From positions 1 to 64,000 of the forward strand of contig QHUT01000055.1 in the NCBI GenBank assembly GCA_003222055.1: a stretch of 64,000 bases of DNA, written 5' to 3'. The stretch comes from Gemmatimonadota bacterium (GTDB lineage: Bacteria; Gemmatimonadota; Gemmatimonadetes; Gemmatimonadales; GWC2-71-9). How positions within the stretch are numbered: position 1 is the first letter of the stretch; each line of letters begins with the position of its first letter. This document shows positions 1 to 8,156 of the stretch, piece after piece. The notes beneath the pieces were generated by a model. It worked only from the letters and a program-made list of their open reading frames with translations. It was not told where the DNA came from and searched no databases. Both the position numbers and the translations under genes were made by a program.

Positions 1-317
1 TCTCGGGGGGCTCGTACGCCGGCGTGTTCCTGCTCGGGGCGACCTCGGGAATTGTGGCGGCGCCGTGCGGGGCCCCGGCGTTCGCCGCCGTGCTGACGTG
101 GGTGGCCACCACGCGCAGCGGAGTGCTGGGGTTCACGTACCTGTTCGTGTTCTCGCTCGGCATGACCGCCCTGCTGGTCGTCGTCGGGTTGTTTTCGGGA
201 ACGCTGGCGGCGCTGCCGCGGGCGGGCGCGTGGATGGTGTGGATCAAGAAGGCCGCGGGCGTGATCCTGCTGGGCATGGCGGAGTACTACTTCATTCAAG
301 CGGGGATGGTGTGGTGA
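1..317 (+). CDS. CcdA/DsbD-type membrane protein, 3' part
   Basis: The window opens inside this gene; about 104 C-terminal codons are visible. The product has at least two long hydrophobic helices and a GIVAAPCGAP stretch that matches the cysteine-bearing transmembrane helix of the DsbD/CcdA family, which moves electrons from cytoplasmic thioredoxin to periplasmic thiol proteins. It ends in a short Lys-Lys helix (IKKAAG) and Tyr-Tyr-Phe. The stop TGA overlaps the ATG of the next gene, a TlpA-like thioredoxin, so the two are translationally coupled. This fits a membrane electron donor and its periplasmic client. The N-terminal half, and with it the partner cysteine, lies outside the window. 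Confidence 0.75.
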   Translation, partial: SGGSYAGVFLLGATSGIVAAPCGAPAFAAVLTWVATTRSGVLGFTYLFVFSLGMTALLVVVGLFSGTLAALPRAGAWMVWIKKAAGVILLGMAEYYFIQAGMVW

Positions 318-814
318 TGCGATACATGTTGCGTGTCGGGGCCACGTTGGCACTGGCCGCGGCGTCGCCGCTGGGCGCGCAGGACGTCGGCCTGGCGGTC
401 GGCACGAAGGCGCCGGTCGTGGCCGTGGAGGACCTCGATGGCAAGTCCGTGGACCTGGGCCAGTACATCGGCCGCCAACCGGTGGTGCTCGAGTTCTGGG
501 CGACGTGGTGTCCGCTGTGCAAGGCGCTCGAGCCGTCGCTCAAGGCGGCCCACGCGCGCTACGGCCGCACAGTGCGGTTCCTCGCCATCGGCGTCGGGGT
601 GAACCAGTCGCCGGCTTCGATCAAGCGTCATCTCGCGGAGCACCCGCTGCCGTTCCCCGTACTGTTCGACGCGAGGGGCGCGGCGGTGCGGGGCTACGAG
701 GCGCCCACGACCTCGTACATCGTCGTGGTCGACAAGACCGGCACGGTGACCTACACGGGCACCGGAGCCGAGCAGGACATCGCGGCGGTGTTGCAGCGGG
801 TCGCGAGCGACTGA
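317..814 (+). CDS. TlpA-like periplasmic thiol:disulfide oxidoreductase
   Basis: 165-residue exported thioredoxin-fold protein. Residues 1-21 form a signal peptide ending in GAQ. A thioredoxin core follows, with the redox motif WCPLC preceded by EFWAT, and a cis-Pro region (EAPTTSYIVVVD) near residue 140. Proteins of this type reduce disulfides or help cytochrome c maturation in the periplasm. The start is set by the 1-nt TGATG overlap with the preceding CcdA-like gene, which is its likely electron donor. Its stop lies one base from the stop of the convergent peroxiredoxin gene. The exact client cannot be told from sequence. Confidence 0.85.
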   Translation: MRYMLRVGATLALAAASPLGAQDVGLAVGTKAPVVAVEDLDGKSVDLGQYIGRQPVVLEFWATWCPLCKALEPSLKAAHARYGRTVRFLAIGVGVNQSPASIKRHLAEHPLPFPVLFDARGAAVRGYEAPTTSYIVVVDKTGTVTYTGTGAEQDIAAVLQRVASD

Positions 815-815
815 G

Positions 816-1400
816 CTACTCCCCCGTCTTCGGCGTGACGCGGTCGATCGCGCCCGCCAGCTCCTTGTACGCCTGCGGGTCGATCTCCCGGAACGGCGCC
901 ATCACGTGCGCGATCTTCCCGTCCGGTCCCACCACGAACAGGTTGCGGTTGTCGAGCCCGTACTTGGGGTTGATGGCGCCGTACGTCTTACCGATCAGGC
1001 TCCCGCTGTCGCTCGCGAACAGATACGGGAACTCGTCGTCGCGGGCCCATGCGGCGAGCGTGTCCGCGGGATCCACGCTGATGGCGATGAGGATCACGTT
1101 GCGACCGTCGTGAAACAGCTGTGCGTACTGATCACGGTACGCATGCATTTGAATCGTTCACCCTTTGGTGCGCGCCTTGTAGAAGAACGCCAGCACGACG
1201 GTCTTGCCTTTGAAATCGCTGAGATGGATCGGAGCCCGGAGCACGCCGTAGCGGGTGGCGCCGGGGAGCGTAAAGTCGGGCGCGGCGACGCCGACTTGCA
1301 GCGGCTCGGGCGGCTTCGCCTCCTGCGCCGGGGCAGGACTTGGGGATGCGACGAGTGCCGCCGCGAGCGGCACGAGCAGCGCGAGTGACGGACGTGACAT
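816..1400 (-). CDS. exported peroxiredoxin with in-frame TGA at the peroxidatic position; probable selenoprotein
   Basis: Read through the TGA at 1158-1160, this is a 194-residue AhpC/TSA (PrxQ/BCP-like) protein. Residues 1-26 are a signal peptide ending in PAPAQ. The fold begins at VGVAAPDFTLPG, and the active-site loop reads FFYKARTKG-TGA-TIQMHAYRDQY, where the family has Gly-Cys-Thr. Both halves are in the same frame, so no frameshift is involved. The TGA falls exactly on the peroxidatic residue (81), and there is no other cysteine in the protein. A hairpin of the bacterial SECIS type starts 14 nt after the TGA. A clear SD (GAGAGGAA) precedes ATG at 1400. I read it as a one-selenocysteine peroxidase reducing peroxides in the periplasm. 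The alternative is a nonsense mutation of TGC or TGT. It is the last gene of the minus-strand sugar/peptide operon, 43 nt after the hexosaminidase. Confidence 0.8.
1122..1160 (-). promoter_or_regulatory. candidate bSECIS element with its UGA codon
   Basis: On the mRNA strand the UGA (1160-1158) is followed by 14 free nt, then a perfect 7-bp stem UGCGUAC/GUACGCA (1143-1137 with 1128-1122) closed by the 8-nt loop CGUGAUCA (1136-1129). The loop begins 21 nt after the UGA and carries a G in its first two positions. These values fit the published bacterial SECIS consensus as I recall it: loop 16-37 nt from UGA, short apical loop with an early G, stem of at least 4 bp. The stem lies in coding sequence (HAYRDQYA), so covariation with homologues is needed to show it is selected as RNA. 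Confidence 0.65.
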
Positions 1401-1443
1401 CGCTGTTCCTCTCAGTTCGACGGGTTCGTTGAAATTTACACCG

Positions 1444-3084
1444 CTAGCGCGATGGGCGTGTGTCAGAAACGGGTGGCGTCGCTCCGATGCTGGGCGCGCG
1501 ATAATTCACGTCCAGCACCGCGAGCCGCGCGAGGTGGGTGGCGAGCCGGCGCGTGAAGTCGGCGTAGTCCCGCTCGTCGCGCGGTGTCCACAGCACTTCC
1601 GCGAGCGCGCAGGCCCGCGGGAACGCCATGTACTCCACCCGCTTCGGGTCCGGGATGTACTCGGTCCACACCTGGCCCTGTGCTCCCAGCACGTGGCGGG
1701 CTTCGTCCGCCGTGAGCTCCGCGGGCACGGGCTCGAACGCGTACACCGTGTCGAGCGGCAGAAACCCGCCGATCGCCAGCGGCTCCCGCGTCGTGTCGGT
1801 GGACTGATAGTAGTCGAAGTAGGTGTGCGATCCGGGCGCCATCACCACGTCGTGCCCTGCCCGCGCCGCCGCGATGCCGCCCTCGATGCCGCGCCACGAC
1901 ATCACGGTAGCATTGGGCGCGAGCCCGCCCTGGAGAATCTCGTCCCAGCCGATGAGCGAGCGGCCATGGGCGGTGAGAAACTCGTCCATGCGGCGTGTGA
2001 ACCAGCTCTGCAGCTCGTCTTCGTCTTTCAGGCCGAGCTCGCGGATGCGCTCCTGGGCCAGCGGGCTCGCCTTCCACTGGGCCTTGGGGGCCTCATCGCC
2101 GCCGATGTGGATCCAATGGCCCGGAAACAACGCCATCACTTCCGTGAGCACGTTTTGGTAGAACCGGATCGTCTGTTCGCCGGGGTTGAGGATGTTCTCG
2201 TCCACGCCCCACCTGGTCCAGGGGGAGAGCGTGTCGCCCTTGTTCCCCAGCTCGGGATAAGCGGCGATCGCGGCCTGCGAATGCCCCGGCATCTCGATCT
2301 CGGGGACGATCGTGACGAACCGCGACTGGGCGTACGCCACGATCTCGCGGATGTCGTCCTGCGTGTAGAAGCCGCCGTGCGGCTGCCCGTCGAAGCGCCA
2401 CGAGGTCGAGTCCCGTCGGTCCGGCCGTCCCACGATCGTCTCCCGGCGCCACGCACCCACCAGCGTGAGCCGCGGGTACTGCTTGATCTCGATGCGCCAT
2501 CCCTGATCCTCGGTGAGGTGCCAGTGGAAGCGATTCATCTTATGGAACGCCAGGAGATCGATGTACTTCTTCACGAACTCCTTCGGCATGAAATGGCGCC
2601 CCACGTCCAGGTGCATCCCGCGCCAGCTGAAGCGCGGGTAGTCCTCGATCGACACCGCCGGTATCGTCCAGGCGGTGCCGGCCACCTTCGCCTCCCGCAG
2701 GATGGTGGGGGGAAAAAGCTGACGGAGTGTCTGGATGGCATAGAAAGCGCCCGCGGGGCGGGCGGCGCGGATCGTGACCCGACTGCGGCTCACGTCCAAG
2801 CGGTACCCCTCGTCGCTCACCGTCCGTAGAGTGCTGTCGAGACCGAGCGAGATCACCGGGACGCCGCGGGGAGGCGCCGACGAGCGCACGACCAGACGAT
2901 AGCCCGTCGCGGGGAACAGGTAATCGGCGAGCATGAAGCCGAGCGCGCGGCTCGCCGCGTCCGTCGTGATCACCGTCGCGCCGGTGAGCGTGAAGGTCCC
3001 GGCCTTGGGCGTGAGATGCACAGGGCGGGGGATGACGGCGAACCCGGAGTCGAGCGTGAGCGCCAGCGCCAGCGCGGCCAGCAT
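1444..3084 (-). CDS. GH20 beta-N-acetylhexosaminidase
   Basis: 546-residue exported glycoside hydrolase removing terminal N-acetylhexosamines from chitin or peptidoglycan fragments or glycans. It has a short hydrophobic N-terminus (MLAALALALTLDSG), a GH20b-like alpha/beta domain (about 15-145), then the GH20 TIM barrel beginning at FSWRGMHLDVGRHF. The substrate-assisted catalytic pair is visible as GGDE at 328-331, with barrel motifs HWHLTEDQGWR and EIEMPGHS upstream and SWRG and GQVWTEY downstream. The ATG overlaps the stop of the upstream peptidase gene by ATGA. The neighbouring peptidase, keto-glycoside and redox enzymes suggest scavenging of cell-wall or glycoprotein debris. Confidence 0.93.
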   Translation of the reverse strand: MLAALALALTLDSGFAVIPRPVHLTPKAGTFTLTGATVITTDAASRALGFMLADYLFPATGYRLVVRSSAPPRGVPVISLGLDSTLRTVSDEGYRLDVSRSRVTIRAARPAGAFYAIQTLRQLFPPTILREAKVAGTAWTIPAVSIEDYPRFSWRGMHLDVGRHFMPKEFVKKYIDLLAFHKMNRFHWHLTEDQGWRIEIKQYPRLTLVGAWRRETIVGRPDRRDSTSWRFDGQPHGGFYTQDDIREIVAYAQSRFVTIVPEIEMPGHSQAAIAAYPELGNKGDTLSPWTRWGVDENILNPGEQTIRFYQNVLTEVMALFPGHWIHIGGDEAPKAQWKASPLAQERIRELGLKDEDELQSWFTRRMDEFLTAHGRSLIGWDEILQGGLAPNATVMSWRGIEGGIAAARAGHDVVMAPGSHTYFDYYQSTDTTREPLAIGGFLPLDTVYAFEPVPAELTADEARHVLGAQGQVWTEYIPDPKRVEYMAFPRACALAEVLWTPRDERDYADFTRRLATHLARLAVLDVNYRAPSIGATPPVSDTRPSR

Positions 3085-5360
3085 CAGACGCCCCTCCCGT
3101 CCCGCGTGCGCGGCCCGGCCGGCAGATGCTCCAGCAGGTAGCGCGTCAGGAGGGAGAACACGTGCAGCGTGGTGCCACGGCCCTCGCAGATGCAATGGCT
3201 GCGATTGGGATACTCCATGAAGTCGACCGGCTTCCCGAGAGCGATCAGCCGATTCAGCAGCCGCTCGGTGCCCTGATAGTGGACGTTGTCGTCGCCGGAG
3301 CCGTGCACCACGAGCAGGCGACCGCGCAGCCCCTCCGCGTGGTTGATGGCCGACGCCGTCTCGTACCCCGCCGCGTTCTCCTGCGGCAAGCCCATGTAGC
3401 GCTCCTGATAGATCGTGTCGTACAGCCGCTCGTCGGGCACCGGAGCCACGCTCATGCCCACCTGGTACACATCGGGGTAGCGGAACATCGCCTGCAGCGT
3501 GCTCGAGCCGCCGCCGCTCCACCCCCAGATGCCCACCCGGGTCGAATCGAGGTAACGCCGGGACCGTGTCAGAGCGCGCACGGCGTCCGCTTGCTCGCGA
3601 CTCGACAGCACCCCGATCGCGCCGTGCACCACCTTGCGCCACGCCCGGCCGCGCGGCGCCGGCGTGCCGCGATTGTCGACGCTCGCGACGACGTAGCCCT
3701 GGTCCGCGAGCATCCGATGCCACAACCCCGTTCTGCCCGCCCACCGATCGAGCACGGTCTGCCCGGCGGGCTCACCGTACACGTGCATCAGGAGCGGGTA
3801 CGTCTTGGTGGAATCGAAGTCGCGTGGCCGAATCATCCAGCCGTCGAGGGTCGCGCTGTCCGGAAGCGTCACGCGAAAGAACTCCGCGGGGCGCGCCGTG
3901 AGCGGCGCGACCGCCGCATGCAGCCGGTCGTTCGCCGCGAGCGTGCGGACGGTGGCATGGGACGGCAGGCGCACGAGATCGGTCAGGGAGGGTGTGTCGA
4001 ACGTCGAGTACGTGTGCCACGCCCAGCGCGCGTCCGGCGAGATGTCGTAGTCGTGGGTGCCCGGTCGCTCCCCGGGCGAGACGCGCTCGGGCGTTCCGCG
4101 CCCGTCGAGACGGGCGCGGTACAAGTAGCGCTGCGTGGCGTTATCGGGGGACGCGACGAAGTAGAGCCAGCCGCCCGGCTCGTCCACCGCGGCCACTTCG
4201 ATTACGTCGAACGCGCCCGGCGTCACCAGGCGTACCGTCTTGCCGTCGCGGCTGACGCGATACACGTGTCGCCAGCCGTCGCGCTCGCTGAGCCAGGTGA
4301 ACTCCTTCCCGCCCCCGCCCCCGAGCCAGCGCAGGTCGTCCACCACGTCGAGCCACGCGCTGTCTTGCTCGACGAGCACGGTCCGGACCGCGCCGGTCGC
4401 CGCATCGGCGAGCATCACGCGATCGACGGTCTGGGCGCGGTTGATGCGCTGCAACACGACTTCGCGGGGCCCCGCCCACTCCATCCGGGGGATGTAGTTC
4501 TGGCGGGGATCGTCGGGCACCTGCAGCCAGGTGGTGGGACCGCCGTCCGCGCTCACCACGCCGGCGGTCACGCTGGAGTTCGCGGTTCCGGCCTTGGGGT
4601 ACTGGACGGGAACGACGAAGGGGTAGAGGGAGTCGGTGTCGTTGGTGAGCAGGAACGTGCCCACGCCGGTCATGTCGAAGCGCCAGTAGGCGAGGCGGGA
4701 TCCGTCCGGCGACCAGCGGAAACCGTCGCGCAGGTCGAACTCCTCTTCGTAGACCCAGTCGGTCATGCCGTTCACGTGCAGCGAGTCGGCGTCGGCGGTG
4801 AGACGCGTGATGCGGCCGTCGGACAGGCGCTCGACGTACAGATCTCCTTGCCGCACGTACGCGACGCGGTCCCCCGTGGGGGAGAACTTGGCGTACATGA
4901 GTGACGACGCCGGCGCGTCGCCGCCCAGCTTCTTGAGCGCCCCGCTGCCGCGCTCGAGCACCCAGTAATCCCCGCGCGTATTCTGGCGCCACACCCGCCG
5001 CGTGTTGGTGAACACGAGGAGCTTCGTGGCGTCGCTCGACCAGGCGTACTCGTCGACGTCGAGCGGCGCGGTGTCACCCGGGGGGACGAGCTGCCGCGCG
5101 GCAACGGCGATGCTGCGCGCCCCCGTCGCCGTCTCGTAGCGCACGATCTCCGATGCGCCGCTTCGGCCGGCGGCCGGCTCGACCGTCGTGTAGGCCGTAC
5201 CGCCGGCGATCCAACGGGCCGGACCGAAGCGCTCCGGCGCGAAGTCGCCCGAGGCGAACACACGCCGCAGCATGTCGCCGACGGGGGCCGGAAGCTGCCC
5301 CGCCAGGGGCGTCGCCGCGACCCCGCTCGCCGCGGCGAGGACGATCATGACTCGACGCAT
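3084..5360 (-). CDS. DPP-IV family serine peptidase (S9B)
   Basis: 758 residues, the usual length for bacterial dipeptidyl-peptidase IV, which releases N-terminal X-Pro or X-Ala dipeptides in the periplasm. A signal peptide (MRRVMIVLAAASGVAATPLAGQ) is followed by an eight-bladed beta-propeller with repeated WSPDG-type strands and the DWVYEEEF glutamate motif that binds the substrate amino terminus. The alpha/beta-hydrolase domain follows from about residue 490. Catalytic residues are the Ser of GWSGGG, the Asp in GSGDDNVH and the His in NRSHCI. The start at 5360 lies 7 nt after the stop of the keto-disaccharide hydrolase gene; longer in-frame starts would run through that gene. Confidence 0.93.
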   Translation of the reverse strand: MRRVMIVLAAASGVAATPLAGQLPAPVGDMLRRVFASGDFAPERFGPARWIAGGTAYTTVEPAAGRSGASEIVRYETATGARSIAVAARQLVPPGDTAPLDVDEYAWSSDATKLLVFTNTRRVWRQNTRGDYWVLERGSGALKKLGGDAPASSLMYAKFSPTGDRVAYVRQGDLYVERLSDGRITRLTADADSLHVNGMTDWVYEEEFDLRDGFRWSPDGSRLAYWRFDMTGVGTFLLTNDTDSLYPFVVPVQYPKAGTANSSVTAGVVSADGGPTTWLQVPDDPRQNYIPRMEWAGPREVVLQRINRAQTVDRVMLADAATGAVRTVLVEQDSAWLDVVDDLRWLGGGGGKEFTWLSERDGWRHVYRVSRDGKTVRLVTPGAFDVIEVAAVDEPGGWLYFVASPDNATQRYLYRARLDGRGTPERVSPGERPGTHDYDISPDARWAWHTYSTFDTPSLTDLVRLPSHATVRTLAANDRLHAAVAPLTARPAEFFRVTLPDSATLDGWMIRPRDFDSTKTYPLLMHVYGEPAGQTVLDRWAGRTGLWHRMLADQGYVVASVDNRGTPAPRGRAWRKVVHGAIGVLSSREQADAVRALTRSRRYLDSTRVGIWGWSGGGSSTLQAMFRYPDVYQVGMSVAPVPDERLYDTIYQERYMGLPQENAAGYETASAINHAEGLRGRLLVVHGSGDDNVHYQGTERLLNRLIALGKPVDFMEYPNRSHCICEGRGTTLHVFSLLTRYLLEHLPAGPRTRDGRGV

Positions 5361-5367
5361 CGGGCGC

Positions 5368-6195
5368 TCACTTGTGCTCGGACAGCTCTCTGATCCAGAT
5401 ATCGCGGTAGCGGACGGGGTGGCCGTGATCCTGCAGCAGCAACGGCAGCCGATCCGCGTGCGGCTGGTAATGGGCGACCCGCCCGTGCACGGTCCAGCCG
5501 GTGATGATCGTGTTGTCCTGCACGAGCACCCCGTTGTGCAGCACGGTGACCCGCGCCGAGTCGCGCACCGCGCCGTCCGGCGCGAAGCGGGGCCGGTGAA
5601 ACACGATATCGTAGGTCTGCCATTGGCCCGGCGGGCGGCTCGCGTTGACAAGCGGCGGGGTCTGTCCGTACACGGCGGCGGCCTGGCCGTCGGCATACGT
5701 GTCGCTGTGATAGGAATCGAGCACCTGCACTTCGTAATGCGTCATCAGGAAGACGCCGCTGTTGCCGCGATCCTGGCCCTCTCCCGTGGCGGGGACCGGC
5801 GTCGCCCATTCGAGGTGCAGCTGCACGTCCCCGAAGCGGCGCTTCGTCACGATCGCCCCCGTGTGCGGCGCCACCTCCAGGTAGCCGTCCCGCACGACCC
5901 ACTTCGCCGGCGTGCTGTCCTCGGACTGCCACTGCGCCAGGCTCTTCCCATCGAACAGCACGATCGCATCCGACGGCGGCGCCACGGGTGGCCGCTCCGG
6001 GCCGGGGTCGACGACCGGAGGGCGGGGGCGGTCCATCGAGTGGACCGGCCATTGCTGCGCCGGCGAGCGTACGGGACTGCAAACGAGCGCCAGGAGCGCC
6101 AGCGAGCCGATTGCGGATTGCGGATTTCGGATTGCGGATTCGATGGCCGCTCTCCAAATCCGCAATCCGTAATCCACAATCCGCAATTGGTTCAT
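5368..6195 (-). CDS. DUF1080 / 3-keto-disaccharide hydrolase family protein with repeat-derived N-terminus
   Basis: 275-residue protein of the PF06439 (DUF1080) concanavalin-like fold. Family members cleave 3-keto-glycosides made by glucoside 3-dehydrogenases. Typical motifs are IVLFDGKSLAQW, DFx-type strands (VQLHLEWATP), GNSGVFL, YEVQVLDSY and WQTYDIVFHRPRF. The start is fixed by the ATGA overlap with the upstream Gfo/Idh gene. Codons 3-30 are written by the heptad inverted repeat at 6110-6187 and read LRIVDYGLRI, then SAIRNPQSAIG, before the hydrophobic signal core SLALLALVCSP. The repeat has therefore lengthened the n-region of the signal peptide in frame. Whether translation starts at 6195 in the cell or inside the repeat cannot be settled by reading. 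Confidence 0.88.
   Translation of the reverse strand: MNQLRIVDYGLRIWRAAIESAIRNPQSAIGSLALLALVCSPVRSPAQQWPVHSMDRPRPPVVDPGPERPPVAPPSDAIVLFDGKSLAQWQSEDSTPAKWVVRDGYLEVAPHTGAIVTKRRFGDVQLHLEWATPVPATGEGQDRGNSGVFLMTHYEVQVLDSYHSDTYADGQAAAVYGQTPPLVNASRPPGQWQTYDIVFHRPRFAPDGAVRDSARVTVLHNGVLVQDNTIITGWTVHGRVAHYQPHADRLPLLLQDHGHPVRYRDIWIRELSEHK
6110..6187. repeat. heptad inverted repeat, copy a
   Basis: Left arm (6110-6140) is a run of 7-nt units of the type GGATTGC/GGATTTC; right arm (6157-6187) is the complementary run GCAATCC/ACAATCC. A 16-nt unrelated spacer lies between. Copies b, c and d at 8069, 19978 and 43415 have the same plan with different spacers. This copy lies inside the coding sequence of the keto-disaccharide hydrolase, directly after its start codon, and keeps the frame. 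Confidence 0.9.
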
Positions 6196-7436
6196 GGTTT
6201 CCAGGTCCCCTTGGCGACGGCAGGCACGAACGTCTCCACTCCTTTGGGGGGGAATTCCAGCGTCTTCCCCTGCTCGGCGCTCATGTACGCCGTCATGAGA
6301 ACCTTCACGACCTCGACGCCGTCGTCGAATGTGAGCTGCGGCGCCTCGCGCCCGAGGAACACGCGCACGAAATGGCGGTCCTCGGCCTCGTAGCCGTATA
6401 CCGCCGCCTCACCCGAGATGACCGGCATGAGGCCCATCTCCGCGTTCTGCTTCTCCACCAGATCCTCGCCGGACTGACCCTTCACCTCGCGGCTGAAGAA
6501 CAGTCTGAGCGGGCTGTCGAGCGAGTTCCACGACATCGAGTATTCGGGGCCGAGTAGCTCGGCGGAGAGGCGCAGCCCGGCTCCCACGAAGCTCCACGAG
6601 GTCGTCGCCTCGCCCAGCACCGGGGCGCCGTCCTCGGCCGCGAATTCGATCATCACGCTCGCGAAGTCTTCCGAGGGCCGCTTGGTATAGTCCACTTCCT
6701 TGCCCATGCGCTGCTGCAGCTGCTTCGCGTACGTCGGCTGGCTCCACTTGAGGCTGGCAATGTGCCCCGTCACGCGCACCGGCCGCACCGTCGAGAGCGG
6801 GGCGCCGGGTTTGGTGAGCAGGTGCCGCACCACGAGGGACGAGTGGCACATCATGTCGTTCAACACGCCGCCGCCCTGAAGGTCGCCCCGCCAAAACCAC
6901 GGCATGTGCGGCCCGCTGTGTTCTTCCGCCGCGCGCGCCAGATACGGCCGGCCGGTGAGGGATGCGCCCCGTGCCCAGATGATCGCCCGGCCCTGCGCCA
7001 CGGCGGGCGCGAACAGCTGGTTCTCCAGGTAGCCGTGCGCCAGCCCCGCCTTTTTCACCAGCTCGGTGACCCGCATGGCTTCGGTGACGTTGCGCGCCAG
7101 CGGCTTCTCGCACGCGATGCCCTTGAGCGCTCCCTTGCCGCGCGTGACGGCGTCCACGATCTCCTCGACGTTCTCGATCCGGGCCTGGTTCGGTCCGCAC
7201 AACCACAGCGCGTCGATCCCCGGGTCCGCCACCATTTCGGCGATCGAGCGATGGGCTTTGGCGGGCCCGAGATCGAGTTTGCGGGCCATCGCGGCCATGT
7301 CTTCGGCGTGCTTGACGTTCGGGCTCCACACGCCGAGCACGTCGGCATCGCGCACGGTCTGGAGTCCCTGCAAGTGGAACCGCGCGTTGAATCCGCTGCC
7401 CACGAACCCGATTCCCAGGCGCTTGTTGCCCGTCAC
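6192..7436 (-). CDS. Gfo/Idh/MocA family oxidoreductase
   Basis: 414-residue NAD(P)-dependent sugar or cyclitol oxidoreductase. The Rossmann domain opens with GIGFVGSGFNARFHLQGL and carries the family motif CEKPLARN; the C-terminal alpha/beta domain contains GGGVLNDMMCHS, with the likely catalytic His. Start is GTG at 7436 after the purine-rich AAGGGAAAGC. No signal peptide, so it acts in the cytoplasm. It sits between the GMC/subunit-3 dehydrogenase pair and the 3-keto-disaccharide hydrolase. In known keto-glycoside pathways such enzymes reduce 3-keto-sugars back to the free sugar; that role here is inference from context. Confidence 0.9.
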   Translation of the reverse strand: MTGNKRLGIGFVGSGFNARFHLQGLQTVRDADVLGVWSPNVKHAEDMAAMARKLDLGPAKAHRSIAEMVADPGIDALWLCGPNQARIENVEEIVDAVTRGKGALKGIACEKPLARNVTEAMRVTELVKKAGLAHGYLENQLFAPAVAQGRAIIWARGASLTGRPYLARAAEEHSGPHMPWFWRGDLQGGGVLNDMMCHSSLVVRHLLTKPGAPLSTVRPVRVTGHIASLKWSQPTYAKQLQQRMGKEVDYTKRPSEDFASVMIEFAAEDGAPVLGEATTSWSFVGAGLRLSAELLGPEYSMSWNSLDSPLRLFFSREVKGQSGEDLVEKQNAEMGLMPVISGEAAVYGYEAEDRHFVRVFLGREAPQLTFDDGVEVVKVLMTAYMSAEQGKTLEFPPKGVETFVPAVAKGTWKP

Positions 7437-7466
7437 GCTTTCCCTTTTTCCCTTTCCCGTTTCGCG

Positions 7467-8057
7467 TCAGTCCGCGTAGCGTACGCCGAGCTTGTCCAGC
7501 GCTTCCGGCGGGCAGCCCTTCCATTCGGCCACGAAGGTGTTGCCCAGGTAGCGCAGGTCCTGCACGCCCAGCTTGCTCGAGAAGAAGCCCGAGGCCGTGA
7601 GGTCCCGGAAGCTGTTGAAGAAGGCGACGCCGGCGGCGTGCTGTGGCTTGGCCTTCTTCGGCCACGCGATATCGTCCAACAGGGCGATCCGTTCGGCGTC
7701 GCTGCACGCGACGAACGTCTTGCTCCAGCGATCGTCGCATTCGTGGTCCAGCCACGCCAGTCCGCCGCGAATCGGCGTCTCGAGGTCGGGATCGTCCCCC
7801 AGCATGAAGTCCATGAACTCGGGGACGCCGGCATCCGTGGCGCTTCCGGAGCGGTCGTCTTTTGGAATGATCAGGTCGACGAGCAGCCGGACCGTGTCCC
7901 ATTCGTGGGCGGTGAAGCGCTTCGGCTCGTAGCGGGCGCCGCCCGTGAGCGCCAGCCGCGCCTGCGCCGCGGCCTCGCGCACTGATTCCGGCGCCCAGCG
8001 GAACGCCGTGGCAACCGGTGCCATTGCGAGCATACGCATAGCCGAGCGTCTATCCAT
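7467..8057 (-). CDS. gluconate 2-dehydrogenase subunit 3-like protein
   Basis: 196 residues, family PF13618. The N-terminus MDRRSAMRMLAMAPVATAF looks like a Tat or short Sec signal. The body carries LVDLIIPKDDRSGSATDAGVPEFMD, the hallmark of the small subunit that partners GMC flavoprotein dehydrogenases, and the closing FFSSKLGVQDLRYLGN motif. The ATG at 8057 follows GGGGGAAGCG, a convincing SD. The frame is also open upstream through heptad repeat copy b, but translation from there is not needed. It lies directly downstream of the GMC gene, so the pair likely forms a membrane-linked periplasmic glucoside 3-dehydrogenase. Confidence 0.88.
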   Translation of the reverse strand: MDRRSAMRMLAMAPVATAFRWAPESVREAAAQARLALTGGARYEPKRFTAHEWDTVRLLVDLIIPKDDRSGSATDAGVPEFMDFMLGDDPDLETPIRGGLAWLDHECDDRWSKTFVACSDAERIALLDDIAWPKKAKPQHAAGVAFFNSFRDLTASGFFSSKLGVQDLRYLGNTFVAEWKGCPPEALDKLGVRYAD

Positions 8058-8068
8058 CGCTTCCCCCA

Positions 8069-8155
8069 TTTCGGATTGCGGATTTCGGATTGCGGATTTG
8101 ACGTACGGGACCCGGCCGTGACAATCCGCAATCCACAATCCGCATTCCGCAATCG
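8069..8155. repeat. heptad inverted repeat, copy b
   Basis: Left arm 8069-8099 with units GGATTGC and GGATTTC, spacer of about 21 nt, right arm 8121-8154 with units GCAATCC, ACAATCC and GCATTCC. It fills almost the whole gap between the GMC gene and its subunit-3 gene. The arm ends 12 nt before the subunit-3 ATG, just upstream of its SD. Confidence 0.9.
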
Positions 8156-8156
8156 C

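Noticed and set aside
1158-1160. TGA as a simple premature stop or frameshift splitting the peroxiredoxin
   Set aside because: Both halves are in the same frame, the TGA is exactly at the catalytic position and a hairpin follows. A point mutation remains possible, so this is kept as the stated alternative.
1255-2829. Plus-strand frame of about 520 codons over the hexosaminidase
   Set aside because: Shadow of GH20 on the minus strand; composition is typical of GC-rich antisense frames.
6110-8155. Heptad repeats as a CRISPR array
   Set aside because: Units are 7 nt without spacers and are arranged as inverted arms; no cas genes.
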